In this document: positions 25,176 through 34,212 of the stretch, piece by piece
Position numbering within the stretch: the stretch's first letter is position 1
How the letters are laid out: every line of letters starts with the position of its first letter
NCBI GenBank assembly: GCA_002305015.1
Contig: DBPW01000042.1
Span: 1 to 51,447 of the forward strand
Reading direction: 5' to 3'
DNA from: Bacteroidales bacterium UBA1410
GTDB taxonomy: Bacteria; Bacteroidota; Bacteroidia; Bacteroidales; Dysgonomonadaceae
Length of the DNA stretch: 51,447 nt
Notes under the pieces: generated by a model
What the model saw: only the letters and a program-made list of their open reading frames with translations
Databases searched by the model: none
Told to the model about the DNA's origin: nothing
Made by a program: the position numbers and the translations under genes

Positions 25176-27089
25176 ATGACTGATAAAATTAAACATGAAT
25201 GCGGCGTTGCAATGATCCGCCTTTTGAAACCGCTCGATTATTATTATAAAAAATACGGTTCGTGGCAATATGGGCTTGATAAGCTCTATTTATTGATGGA
25301 AAAACAACACAATCGCGGTCAGGAAGGAGCCGGACTTGCCGCAGTTAAGTTGGAAGCAACGGCAGGCAATGAGTTTATTTTCAGAGAAAGAGCAGCAGGT
25401 TCAGGTGCTATCGCCGAGATTTTCGGAAAGGTACACGATACCTTTCGTCGTTTTTCCCCCGAAAAATTAAATGATATTGATTTCGTAAAGAAAAGCGTTC
25501 CATTTGCAGCGGAGCTTTTCCTCGCCCATCTTAGATACAGCACAACAGGAAAAAGCGGGTTAGCCTATTTACATCCGTTACTGCGACGAAACAATTGGGC
25601 ATCAAGAAGTCTCGCTCTGGCAGGAAATTTCAACATGACCAATGTCGATGAAATGTTTCAGCAACTCCTTTCTGAAGGGCAACATCCTCGTGATTATGCC
25701 GACACTTTTATCATTCTCGAATCGCTAGGCCATTACCTGGATAGAGAAGTTCAATATCAATATGATCATATCAACAAAGAAGGATTAAACGGGCAGCAAA
25801 TCAGCCATTTAATCGAAGAGCGACTCGATATACCGTTCTTGTTGAAACGAGCCAGCAAAATATGGGATGGAGGTTATGTAATAAGTGGACTCATTGGATG
25901 TGGTGATGCTTTTGCTTTACGCGACCCGTGGGGAATCCGGCCTGCATTTTATTATTATGATGATGAAGTTGCTGTGGTTGCCTCAGAACGACCGGTTATT
26001 CAAACAACATTTAATCTGACTAAGGACGATGTTCATGAACTGGAACCCGGGCAAGCCTTAATTGTGAAAAAAAGCGGAAAAATATCCTTATCTCAAATTA
26101 TCGAAAAAAAAGAAAAAATCACGCCCTGTTCATTTGAGCGCATTTATTTCTCGCGCGGATCCGATTACGATATTTATCGCGAACGAAAAAAACTAGGCGA
26201 ACTACTCATTCCGAAAATATTAGACACTATTGATCACGATTTCGACAACACTGTTTTTTCATTTATCCCCAACACAGCCGAAGTGGCTTTTTTCGGCATG
26301 ATGGAGGCATTGGAAAAACATTTCAACAAGGAAAAAGCACAAATTCTTGCGGAGAAAGGCACTTTGCTGAATAAGAACGAAATTGAACAAATTCTCTCCA
26401 AACGTGTCCGTGCAGAAAAAGTAGCCATTAAAGATATTAAACTTCGCACTTTCATTACAGAAGGTAATACCCGTAACGATTTGGCTGCACACGTATACGA
26501 TATTACCTATGGTTCTTTGGAACGGAACAAAGATAAATTGGTAATTATCGATGATAGCATTGTGCGAGGGACTACATTGAAGCAGAGCATCATAAAAATT
26601 CTGGACAGACTCGATCCCACAAAGATCGTTATCGTTTCCTCCTCTCCGCAAATTCGCTATCCCGATTATTATGGCATCGATATGTCGCGTCTGAGCGAAT
26701 TCATCGCTTTTAAAGCAGCTATCGAACTACTTAAAGAACGAGGTTTGCAACATGTGATAGATGAAGTTTATCAAAAATCACTGGCACAAAAGGACAAGAA
26801 AAAAGAAGAAATAGTGAATTACGTCAAGGAAATTTATGAACCCTTTACCGATGAAGAAATTTCCGACAAAATCGCGCTTATGCTTACACCGGAAGGGACG
26901 AAAGCAGAAGTAAAAATTGTATATCAAACTATTGAAAATTTGCACAAAGCATGTCCTGATCATGCCGGCGACTGGTACTTTTCAGGCAATTACCCCACTC
27001 CGGGAGGTAATCGAATGGTCAACCATGCGTTCATCAATTACATTGAAGGTGAAGAAAATCGCCCGTATCAATTTAAACTGAATTTCTAA
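25176..27089 (+). CDS. purF: Amidophosphoribosyltransferase-like protein, long form
   Basis: The 637-residue protein has a class II glutamine amidotransferase half with the nucleophile at C9 in HECGVAMIRL, RGQEGAGLAA, and DPWGIRPAFYYY. The phosphoribosyltransferase half carries the PRPP loop LVIIDDSIVRGTT. It would form phosphoribosylamine from PRPP and glutamine in purine synthesis. It is about 150 residues longer than the common PurF (about 470-500), through an insert between the halves and a C-terminal extension. It may therefore be a paralogue with a specialised role. It lies 8 bp before phoH and heads a run that includes purC. Confidence 0.85.
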   Translation: MTDKIKHECGVAMIRLLKPLDYYYKKYGSWQYGLDKLYLLMEKQHNRGQEGAGLAAVKLEATAGNEFIFRERAAGSGAIAEIFGKVHDTFRRFSPEKLNDIDFVKKSVPFAAELFLAHLRYSTTGKSGLAYLHPLLRRNNWASRSLALAGNFNMTNVDEMFQQLLSEGQHPRDYADTFIILESLGHYLDREVQYQYDHINKEGLNGQQISHLIEERLDIPFLLKRASKIWDGGYVISGLIGCGDAFALRDPWGIRPAFYYYDDEVAVVASERPVIQTTFNLTKDDVHELEPGQALIVKKSGKISLSQIIEKKEKITPCSFERIYFSRGSDYDIYRERKKLGELLIPKILDTIDHDFDNTVFSFIPNTAEVAFFGMMEALEKHFNKEKAQILAEKGTLLNKNEIEQILSKRVRAEKVAIKDIKLRTFITEGNTRNDLAAHVYDITYGSLERNKDKLVIIDDSIVRGTTLKQSIIKILDRLDPTKIVIVSSSPQIRYPDYYGIDMSRLSEFIAFKAAIELLKERGLQHVIDEVYQKSLAQKDKKKEEIVNYVKEIYEPFTDEEISDKIALMLTPEGTKAEVKIVYQTIENLHKACPDHAGDWYFSGNYPTPGGNRMVNHAFINYIEGEENRPYQFKLNF

Positions 27090-27097
27090 CCATATTA

Positions 27098-28075
27098 ATG
27101 ATTGAAAAAATAATCATCCTCGAAAATGTTGATCCTGTTGTTTTTTTCGGAATAAACAACATTAATATTCAATTAATAAAAACACTATTTCCAAAACTTC
27201 GGATTGTAGCGCGGGGAAATGTTATCAAGGTTATTGGCGATGAAGAAGAAATTATCCGTTTCGAAGATAATATCCATAAATTGGAAAAATTCGGTATTGA
27301 GACGAATATCCTTCGAGAAGAGGATATTATCGATATCGTAAAAGGCAAAGTGCCTACCCTATCCTCTCAAGACAACCTGATTATTTACGGGATCAACGGC
27401 AAACCTATTCTAGCACGAACGCCCAACCAAAAGAAGCTCATAAAAGCTTTTGACGAAAATGATTTGGTTTTTGCCATCGGGCCTGCAGGATCGGGAAAAA
27501 CATACACTGCCATAGCGTTGGCTGTCAGATCACTTAAAAATAAACAAGTTCGCAAGATCATCCTCAGTAGGCCGGCAGTTGAAGCCGGAGAAAAGCTCGG
27601 CTTTCTTCCGGGAGATATGAAAGAAAAAATCGATCCTTATCTGCAACCTTTGTACGATGCGTTGGAAGATATGATTCCACCGTTGAAACTAAAAGAATAT
27701 CTCGAGAACAAAGTTATTCAGATTGCACCATTAGCTTTTATGCGCGGCCGTACCCTCAACGATGCCATCATTATTCTGGATGAAGCCCAGAATACAACTA
27801 AACAACAAATAAAAATGTTTTTGACCCGTTTGGGTTTAAACGGAAAAATGATTGTGACAGGAGATATAACTCAAATCGATTTGCCGCATTCTCAACAATC
27901 GGGATTGATTCATGCGATGAAAGTGCTGCAGGGAATAAAAGGCATAGCCACCGTAGAATTCAACAAAAAAGACATTGTGCGCCACCAACTGGTGCAACAT
28001 ATAGTTGAAGCATACGAAAAAAGCGAAGCAAAAGAAGAAAGAGAAGCTTTTCCCGATTCCCCTAAAAAGGAATAG
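27098..28075 (+). CDS. phoH: PhoH-family ATPase
   Basis: The 325-residue cytosolic protein has an N-terminal KH-like RNA-binding region (about 15-60) and a P-loop ATPase domain. Walker A is GPAGSGKTYTAIAL near residue 130, Walker B IIILDEAQNTT, and TGDITQIDLP follows. PhoH2/YbeZ-type proteins act with YbeY in RNA processing; the role here is inferred from family. It sits in the operon between the purF-like gene and purC, an arrangement common in Bacteroidetes. The C-terminal tail is highly charged. Confidence 0.92.
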   Translation: MIEKIIILENVDPVVFFGINNINIQLIKTLFPKLRIVARGNVIKVIGDEEEIIRFEDNIHKLEKFGIETNILREEDIIDIVKGKVPTLSSQDNLIIYGINGKPILARTPNQKKLIKAFDENDLVFAIGPAGSGKTYTAIALAVRSLKNKQVRKIILSRPAVEAGEKLGFLPGDMKEKIDPYLQPLYDALEDMIPPLKLKEYLENKVIQIAPLAFMRGRTLNDAIIILDEAQNTTKQQIKMFLTRLGLNGKMIVTGDITQIDLPHSQQSGLIHAMKVLQGIKGIATVEFNKKDIVRHQLVQHIVEAYEKSEAKEEREAFPDSPKKE

Positions 28076-28140
28076 CCGGGCATTCAACATATCCTATTTA
28101 CGCCGAAACTTCGTCAACAACATTAATAAAAACGAAAAAT

Positions 28141-29097
28141 ATGAAGAATACATTGGTTAAAACAAATTATCATTTCCCCGGACAAACCGCTGTTTATCAC
28201 GGTAAAGTACGTGACGTGTACACCATCGAAAACGATATACTGGTCATGATCGTAACGGACCGAATTTCGGCATTCGATGTAATTCTTCCGGAAGGAATTC
28301 CCTACAAGGGACAGGTATTAAACCAGATCGCCAATAAATTTCTGGACGCAACCTCCGACATCGTTCCCAATTGGAAAACGGCTTCACCCGATCCGATGGT
28401 TACCGTAGGAATACGCTGTGAGCCCTATAAGGTAGAAATGGTTATTCGAGGATATCTCACCGGAAGCGCCTGGCGCGAGTACAAAAAAGGCGTACGCTCT
28501 CTTTGCGGTGTTCCTCTGCCCGAGGGGATGAAAGAAAACCAGAAATTCGAAACCCCTATCATCACTCCAACTACCAAAGCAGCTGAAGGTCACGATGAAA
28601 ACATCTCCAAGGAAGAAATCATTGCCCAAGGACTGGTTAGCAAAGACGAATACGAACAAATCGAAAAATATACCTATGCTTTGTTTCAGAGAGGGACAGA
28701 AATGGCAGCCGAAAAAGGGTTGATTCTTGTGGATACAAAATACGAATTCGGTAAAAAGGATGGCAAAATTTATTTGATCGACGAAATACATACACCCGAT
28801 TCCTCTCGTTATTTCTATAGCGACAGCTATCAGGAATGTTTCGAAAAAGGTAAAGAGCCCAGGCAGCTCTCCAAAGAATTTGTTCGCCAATGGTTGATTG
28901 AAAATGGTTTTCAAGGACAGCCCGGGCAAAAAATTCCCCACATGACCGAAGAATTTTGCAATCAAGTTTCGGAACGTTATATCGAACTTTACGAAATCAT
29001 TACCGGAGAAAAATTCGAAAAAGCCGATACCGGCAACCTGGAAGAACGTATCGAAAGAAATGTAATGGCTTACTTGGAAAAACAATCATCGCATTAA
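28141..29097 (+). CDS. purC: Phosphoribosylaminoimidazole-succinocarboxamide synthase
   Basis: The 318-residue enzyme joins aspartate to CAIR, using ATP, in purine synthesis. GKVRDVYTIENDILVMIVTD, DRISAFDVILPEGIPYKG, RGYLTGSAWREYKKG, TPTTKAAEGHDENIS and IDEIHTPDSSRYF are all signature segments. The length corresponds to the longer bacterial/eukaryotic-like form, not the 240-residue one. Only 12 bp separate it from menG. Confidence 0.96.
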   Translation: MKNTLVKTNYHFPGQTAVYHGKVRDVYTIENDILVMIVTDRISAFDVILPEGIPYKGQVLNQIANKFLDATSDIVPNWKTASPDPMVTVGIRCEPYKVEMVIRGYLTGSAWREYKKGVRSLCGVPLPEGMKENQKFETPIITPTTKAAEGHDENISKEEIIAQGLVSKDEYEQIEKYTYALFQRGTEMAAEKGLILVDTKYEFGKKDGKIYLIDEIHTPDSSRYFYSDSYQECFEKGKEPRQLSKEFVRQWLIENGFQGQPGQKIPHMTEEFCNQVSERYIELYEIITGEKFEKADTGNLEERIERNVMAYLEKQSSH

Positions 29098-29109
29098 AAG
29101 CGAAATGAT

Positions 29110-29853
29110 ATGGGTTATAACTCGGAAAAGGTAATTCCATACAATTCATCCGAATCCAAAACAAAGCAAGTGGAGCATATGTTCAACTCCATTGCTCCCA
29201 CTTACGATAAACTTAATGGTATTCTTTCGCTGGGAATCGATAATTTCTGGAGAAAGGATGCCATTAAAAAATTAAGGCCTTACCATCCGCAACAAATGCT
29301 GGACATTGCCACCGGAACGGGCGATTTTGCCATTCTGGCACAACGAATTTTGTCGCCCGACACGATTATCGGAATCGATATTTCCCGGAAAATGATGGAA
29401 ACAGGAAGAAAAAAAATCGAAGCAAACGGTCTGGAAAACCATATCATCCTCGAACAACAAGATTGCACAGCCATGAATTTTCCTGACAACACCTTTGATA
29501 CAGCAACCGTAGCTTTCGGCGTACGAAATTTTGAAAATATCGACCGCGCTTTTAGCGAAATCCGTCGCGTATTGAAACCCGGCGGCATATTTTTGTTTCT
29601 CGAGCTTTCTACCCCGCAACATTTTCCCATGAAACAATTGTATAGCATGTATTCCGGACTTTTCATCCCGTTTATTGGGCGCATATTGTCCACCGATAAA
29701 AACGCATACCGATATCTACCCAAATCCATCAGTGCATTTCCCCAAGGGAAAGAAATGATGACTATTCTCGAAAATAACGGTTTTTATAACCTTCAATACA
29801 AAACCTACACAGCAGGCGTTTGCAGTTTGTATATTGCACAAAAAAGAACATGA
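29110..29853 (+). CDS. menG: Demethylmenaquinone methyltransferase
   Basis: A 247-residue SAM-dependent C-methyltransferase that performs the last step of menaquinone synthesis (UbiE/MenG). MFNSIAPTYDKLNGILSLG, the SAM motif LDIATGTGDFAILA, FDTATVAFGVRNFENIDRA and the GICSLYI-like AGVCSLYIAQK end are diagnostic. Its stop codon overlaps the aroE start. Anaerobic respiration to fumarate would use the menaquinone. Confidence 0.95.
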   Translation: MGYNSEKVIPYNSSESKTKQVEHMFNSIAPTYDKLNGILSLGIDNFWRKDAIKKLRPYHPQQMLDIATGTGDFAILAQRILSPDTIIGIDISRKMMETGRKKIEANGLENHIILEQQDCTAMNFPDNTFDTATVAFGVRNFENIDRAFSEIRRVLKPGGIFLFLELSTPQHFPMKQLYSMYSGLFIPFIGRILSTDKNAYRYLPKSISAFPQGKEMMTILENNGFYNLQYKTYTAGVCSLYIAQKRT

Positions 29854-30605
29854 TGGATACATACGGACTCATCGGATTTCCACTAAAACATTCTTTTTCG
29901 GCCATGTTTTTCACTGAAAAATTTAAAAAGGAAAACATTGATGCCGAATACCTGAACTTTGAAATTGAAGATATTCTGCAAATCAGGGAAGTCATTTTGG
30001 CTAATCTCCATCTAAAAGGGTTGAATGTTACTATACCCTACAAAGAGCAGGTAATTCCTTTTCTTGATGAACTTTCGCCTGAAGCTAAAAAAATTGGAGC
30101 AGTAAACGTCATCAAAATCGATCGAAACCCAACCGATAAACATAACTCCTATCTAAAAGGCTATAATACGGATTATGTGGGATTTAAAAAATCCATTGAG
30201 CCCCTGATCAACTCAGATATTCATAAAAAAGCGCTTGTCTTGGGTACAGGCGGAGCATCGAAAGCCGTTGTGCAAGCTTTAATTGATCTGGGAATTGATT
30301 GGAAATACGTTTCACGCACAGCCGGTGAAAATAAATTCACCTATAATGAACTGACACCCGAAATCATCAACGACTACCGAATTATCATAAATACCTCTCC
30401 TGTAGGCACTTTCCCGAATGTAAACGAATACCCGAACATTCCTTATCAATACCTTACACGGGATCATCTTCTTTTTGATCTGGTATATAATCCGGCAGAA
30501 ACAGCATTCTTAAAAAAAGGCAAGGCTCAAGGAGCCACGGTAAAAAACGGCGAAGAGATGCTTCATCTTCAAGCAGAGGAAGCATGGAAAATTTGGACAG
30601 CATAA
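29850..30605 (+). CDS. aroE: Shikimate dehydrogenase
   Basis: The 251-residue NADP-dependent enzyme reduces 3-dehydroshikimate in aromatic amino acid synthesis. DTYGLIGFPLKHSFSAMFF binds substrate, LNVTIPYKEQVI holds the catalytic lysine, YNTDYVGF the aspartate, and LGTGGASKAVVQAL is the nucleotide loop. The ATG at 29850 overlaps the menG stop; a second ATG follows at 29853. It is the last gene of the purF-like/phoH/purC/menG/aroE run. Confidence 0.94.
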   Translation: MMDTYGLIGFPLKHSFSAMFFTEKFKKENIDAEYLNFEIEDILQIREVILANLHLKGLNVTIPYKEQVIPFLDELSPEAKKIGAVNVIKIDRNPTDKHNSYLKGYNTDYVGFKKSIEPLINSDIHKKALVLGTGGASKAVVQALIDLGIDWKYVSRTAGENKFTYNELTPEIINDYRIIINTSPVGTFPNVNEYPNIPYQYLTRDHLLFDLVYNPAETAFLKKGKAQGATVKNGEEMLHLQAEEAWKIWTA

Positions 30606-30765
30606 AAAAACCGCTCTCGGGAGATTACACCTCGAGAGCGGCAGTCCGACAAAATGAACTTTCCCTCCGGATTGCTCATTTTGTCTATCGAGAATGAGAT
30701 TGTGTTAACCTGCTTAAACAGCGGTTATCTTTTTGCAATGCAACGTTCTCCATTTGCATTACTTT
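30606..30765 (-). terminator. Two hairpins between convergent aroE and secreted-protein genes
   Basis: CCGCTCTCG (30611-30619) pairs with CGAGAGCGG (30633-30641), with an A run on its left that becomes a T run on the reverse strand, so it fits a terminator for the 30766 gene. A second stem, GACAAAATGA (30648-30657) with TCATTTTGTC (30676-30685), follows it. No promoter is seen in the 160 bp. Confidence 0.6.
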
Positions 30766-31143
30766 CTACTTGACCTCTTTAGATTCATCTGTTTTTTCAG
30801 CTTGTTCAGAAGTGGTATCCATTGTAATCTCGTTACCCTCAACATCAAAGTAGAAGGTTTTCTTCGATTGATCATCCTTTTTAGTGGCTTCTACTTTCGT
30901 GATCTGTTTTGCTTCATTAAACTGAAGCGAATCGATCTCATAACTTTCAGCTAGTGCCCGAATTGCAGCTTGCACCTTCTCATTCAGCTCCTCCAATTTT
31001 ACATCCTTAAACCCATTGTCTTGTGATTGATGTGTAATCACCGTCGTCTGATCTTGTCTAATCTGACCCTTGTTTTGGCTTTGAGCTTGTGTCGCACCAA
31101 TTATACCCAGCATTAATGCTACTGATAAAATAACTTTTTTCAT
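30766..31143 (-). CDS. Small secreted protein of unknown function
   Basis: The 125-residue product starts with a clean signal peptide (MKKVILSVALMLGIIGATQAQ). The mature part of about 105 residues is polar and acidic. It contains one short patterned segment, EKVQAAIRALAESYEIDSLQFNEAKQI, split here for description, and EATKKDDQSKKTFYFDVEGNEI, which together resemble a single small PepSY-like alpha/beta unit. I do not recognise a firm family. The start at 31143 is chosen over 31152 because it begins the signal peptide. Confidence 0.65.
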   Translation of the reverse strand: MKKVILSVALMLGIIGATQAQSQNKGQIRQDQTTVITHQSQDNGFKDVKLEELNEKVQAAIRALAESYEIDSLQFNEAKQITKVEATKKDDQSKKTFYFDVEGNEITMDTTSEQAEKTDESKEVK

Positions 31144-31192
31144 TGTCTTCAAATTTTAAATGTGAAATGTAAATTTTCGTCGATTTTGTTTT

Positions 31193-31210
31193 TGTTAGTG
31201 GCCACTAACA
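31193..31210. promoter_or_regulatory. 18-bp perfect palindrome upstream of the secreted-protein gene
   Basis: TGTTAGTGGCCACTAACA reads the same on both strands and lies about 50 bp upstream of the 31143 start. It looks like an operator for a dimeric regulator. No T run follows it in either direction, so a terminator is unlikely. Confidence 0.55.
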
Positions 31211-31737
31211 TCATCTCTTGTTCACTTATTTATATTCAAATAACGTACTACAATACCAAACGCCATCTCATGTAATCGCATAATGCTCATATTCAAATAA
31301 ATATAAATAATGAACTTTTTATGTCCTCAATTTTCATTGTAGAAATGTGTGGAATACATGTAGAAATATTCCACAATAGCGTAAACGGAATCGACAAGTG
31401 CGTTTTCAAGCTTTTTATGGCATGTTCTTCGCTCTTCCTTCGCTCTTCCTTCGCTTCATGCTTGCCTCTAAGCAGGGACAAAGACTCCGTATTCTGTGAA
31501 ATCGGTGTAAAGCGAACTTGCTTGTTTTTCGCACCCGGAGCGGGATACAGAGTAGGAGACGGAGTAGTTTTTGTGCAAGGATGATGTAAGGGTGATGCGA
31601 CCTTGATGCAAGCATGGTGCGAGGATGGTACGGCCTTGGTGCGAGGAAGGTGTTGTCTTATCCTGAAAAGGTTTAAAGAAAATGGATACAAAATCCGGAC
31701 AATGCACGCTATTTTATAATATCTCGACTTTTTTCCC
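31211..31737. repeat. Non-coding stretch with inverted, tandem and 33-bp degenerate repeats
   Basis: About 530 bp without a credible gene. TGTGGAATA (31348-31356) and TATTCCACA (31367-31375) form an inverted repeat. TTCGCTCTTCC is repeated in tandem at 31428-31438 and 31439-31449, with a partial third copy. From about 31579 to 31660, units of about 33 bp resembling GATGATGTAAGGGTGATGCG recur with drift. ACTCCGT (31484-31490) and ACGGAGT (31559-31565) are a further inverted pair. The reading frames here have low-complexity content and no start context. Confidence 0.5.
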
Positions 31738-31745
31738 TAAATTTG
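31738..31745 (+). promoter_or_regulatory. -7 element of the hybrid kinase gene
   Basis: TAAATTTG matches TAnnTTTG, 42 bp before the ATG at 31788. Confidence 0.5.
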
Positions 31746-31787
31746 AGGTATGAATCTGAAAAATGAATTCGTGATTGCGTGTAGCCT

Positions 31788-34202
31788 ATGAAGAAAAATA
31801 GCACACCGGAACATACCATCAGAATAAAAATAGGATTGATATTTTTAGTGGTGACCCTTTATTTTTGTGGCGTTTTCATCTATTCCTATACCTTGAAAAA
31901 AAATATCGACAGTCAGGAGAAAGAAATTGCACGTTCCTACCAAACACTTTCCTACACCAATCATCTGATATCCTCCATTCAACACATCCAGGATATAACC
32001 AATACCCTTCTTTTTTCTCCCGATCCACTCTTCAAACAACATTACGATTCTCTTTATACCGATATTTCGCGTCAAATAAAAGAGATGCAAAGTATTTCCT
32101 CCACAACAAGTCAAGATACCCTCCTTCAGAATATTCATATCCTATTGGGAGAAAAAAATGCACTCGTCTCCAAGCTGGCCGGGCAATTCAAGTCGCAAAA
32201 TCCGCTGAAAGAGTTAAGCAAAAAAATAGAAAATATCCCGGATTCATCCTTTGTTGCCACCAATCGAAACACTACCGTCATCGTCAAAGAAAAAAAGGAT
32301 TTTTGGAGCCGTCTAAAAAATTTATTTGTACCACAGTCCGCTGTCGACACAACAATCCGTGTGACCACTATAGAAAAAGACACCTTAAAATCGGGGGTAG
32401 ATAAAGAAATAGTTGCCGATCTGAAAGAAACTACCCAAAAAGCTTCTCGGTATTATTCTTCTCATTTACAAGGGATTGAAAAACAAGTAAGGGATCTGGT
32501 TCTTTCCGAACAGGAAATATCGCTTCAACTCTCCCAACTGCTGACCCGTCTTCATCAAGAAACCATTGAAACGGCACGAAAGGGAATCTCAGAGAGCAGC
32601 CAACTCACCCGGCAGATTTTTATTTTTTCAGTCGCTTCCGGTATTTTTTCACTGCTTTTAATATTAACCTTCATCCTGCTCATCATCAACGACCTGAACA
32701 AAGGGCAAAAAGCGAGGAGTGATCTGATAAAAGAAAAACAACTTACCGAGAAACTCATGGAAAGCCGGCATAAATTGCTGCTATCCGTTTCTCATAACAT
32801 AAAAACACCACTTGCCTCCATCATGGGCTATATGGATTTGTGGAAATCAAGCGAAACATCCGACACCAAAAAACGTCAAATTCAATCGGCCCTGAATTCG
32901 GGAAAATATATCCTGACCATGCTCACGAATCTGCTCGAATTCTCCCGCTTGGAGCAAAACTCAAAAAAACTCAATCTCTCGCAATTCAATTTGTCAGAGG
33001 CGGCCGAAGAAGTAATAGATATGTTTCGCCCTTTTGCAGAAACGAAAAACCTTCAACTCGAATTCGATAATCAGTTGGAAAATCCCTTTATTGTCGAAAC
33101 CGATTATACCCTACTTAAACAAATCCTTTCCAATCTTCTCTCCAATGCCATAAAATATACCGTTCAAGGAAAAGTTGTATTATCCCTGAAAAAAGGCGAA
33201 GGCGAAAAGATAATTTTCACGGTTGCCGACACCGGTATCGGCATCGACAAAAAAGACCTCCCCGAAATTTTCAAACCGTTTTCCCGCGTACAAAATCCAC
33301 TGAAAGAAGAAGGAAACGGTTTCGGCATGTATGTTACAAAAGGACTCACGGAAGCTCTCAACGGAACTATTGCAATAGCATCGGAAAAAGACAAAGGGAC
33401 CCGCGTTACCGTTGAACTGCCACTCAGAAAAATGACAGGGGCTACCCTGTCGGACAACAAAAACTTCACTGCGAACAATCCGGCAATTGCGCATCGCATT
33501 CTGATTTTTGAAGATCATCCGGCATTGGCCAACATGCTGAAAGAAATATTGCAGCAAATAGGGCATGAAGTGACTTTATGCACAGACGACACCCATATCG
33601 ATGAAAACATCAAAAACATATCACACTACGACATCGTATTTACGGATATGGAACTTCAACATGCCACAGGTAAGGATATTTTGGCACGTATAAAGAAAAG
33701 CCATGCCGAAATCCCTGTATGGCTGATGACCGCCTACGACGATTACACGGAAGAAAAAGCACTATCGGAAGGATTCAGCGGATTTATAACAAAGCCCGTC
33801 GATATAGAAAAGCTCGTGGAGATACTCTCGAAAAACAAAAAACGGGAACCCTCTCCCACCCTGTTGGCAACCCATTTCCCCCTTTTGGTATCCTTATTCG
33901 ACGGAGATGAAAAAGCGATCAGAGAAATCCTTGCCACGTTCGTCAAAACCACGTATGAAGATATCGAAAAACTGGAACAACAGATTGAAGAAAACAATTT
34001 TGAAGGTGCACAGCAGATATGCCACAAAATGCATCCTTTTCTTGCTCAATTAAATGCCGAGTATCTGTGTAGCGTATTGCGAAAAATGGATCGCCTTCGC
34101 GGAGAAAACGAGGCTGCTTTTCCCCAATGGAAAGAGGAACTTGCCATGACGATAAAAGAACTGCGAACTTTTGCCGATAAAATATACACCGATTACCTGT
34201 AA
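31788..34202 (+). CDS. Hybrid sensor histidine kinase with receiver and Hpt domains
   Basis: An 804-residue membrane protein. Membrane helices at about 12-33 and 278-303 frame a helical periplasmic sensor of about 245 residues. HisKA follows with SVSHNIKTPLASIMGY (histidine about 334), then HATPase (NLLSNAIKYT about 447, VADTGIGI about 478, GFGMYVTKGL). A receiver domain from about 569 holds the phospho-aspartate in IVFTDMEL (about 617). The C-terminal Hpt has its histidine in QICHKMHPF (about 743). So a full phosphorelay is on one chain. The sensed signal is unknown. It is convergent with the NtrC-type regulator gene, 10 bp apart, its likely partner. Confidence 0.92.
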   Translation: MKKNSTPEHTIRIKIGLIFLVVTLYFCGVFIYSYTLKKNIDSQEKEIARSYQTLSYTNHLISSIQHIQDITNTLLFSPDPLFKQHYDSLYTDISRQIKEMQSISSTTSQDTLLQNIHILLGEKNALVSKLAGQFKSQNPLKELSKKIENIPDSSFVATNRNTTVIVKEKKDFWSRLKNLFVPQSAVDTTIRVTTIEKDTLKSGVDKEIVADLKETTQKASRYYSSHLQGIEKQVRDLVLSEQEISLQLSQLLTRLHQETIETARKGISESSQLTRQIFIFSVASGIFSLLLILTFILLIINDLNKGQKARSDLIKEKQLTEKLMESRHKLLLSVSHNIKTPLASIMGYMDLWKSSETSDTKKRQIQSALNSGKYILTMLTNLLEFSRLEQNSKKLNLSQFNLSEAAEEVIDMFRPFAETKNLQLEFDNQLENPFIVETDYTLLKQILSNLLSNAIKYTVQGKVVLSLKKGEGEKIIFTVADTGIGIDKKDLPEIFKPFSRVQNPLKEEGNGFGMYVTKGLTEALNGTIAIASEKDKGTRVTVELPLRKMTGATLSDNKNFTANNPAIAHRILIFEDHPALANMLKEILQQIGHEVTLCTDDTHIDENIKNISHYDIVFTDMELQHATGKDILARIKKSHAEIPVWLMTAYDDYTEEKALSEGFSGFITKPVDIEKLVEILSKNKKREPSPTLLATHFPLLVSLFDGDEKAIREILATFVKTTYEDIEKLEQQIEENNFEGAQQICHKMHPFLAQLNAEYLCSVLRKMDRLRGENEAAFPQWKEELAMTIKELRTFADKIYTDYL

Positions 34203-34212
34203 GAGAAACCGA

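Noticed and set aside
31193..31211. Sigma-54 (-24/-12) promoter at TGGCC in the 18-bp palindrome
   Set aside because: The GC dinucleotide at the -12 position with correct spacing is missing.
31428..31457. CRISPR-like repeat
   Set aside because: 11-bp direct tandem copies without spacers; no cas genes in the window.
31293..31707. Overlapping reading frames on both strands in the repeat-rich spacer
   Set aside because: Low-complexity, histidine/serine-rich or cysteine-rich products with no start context; explained by the repeats.
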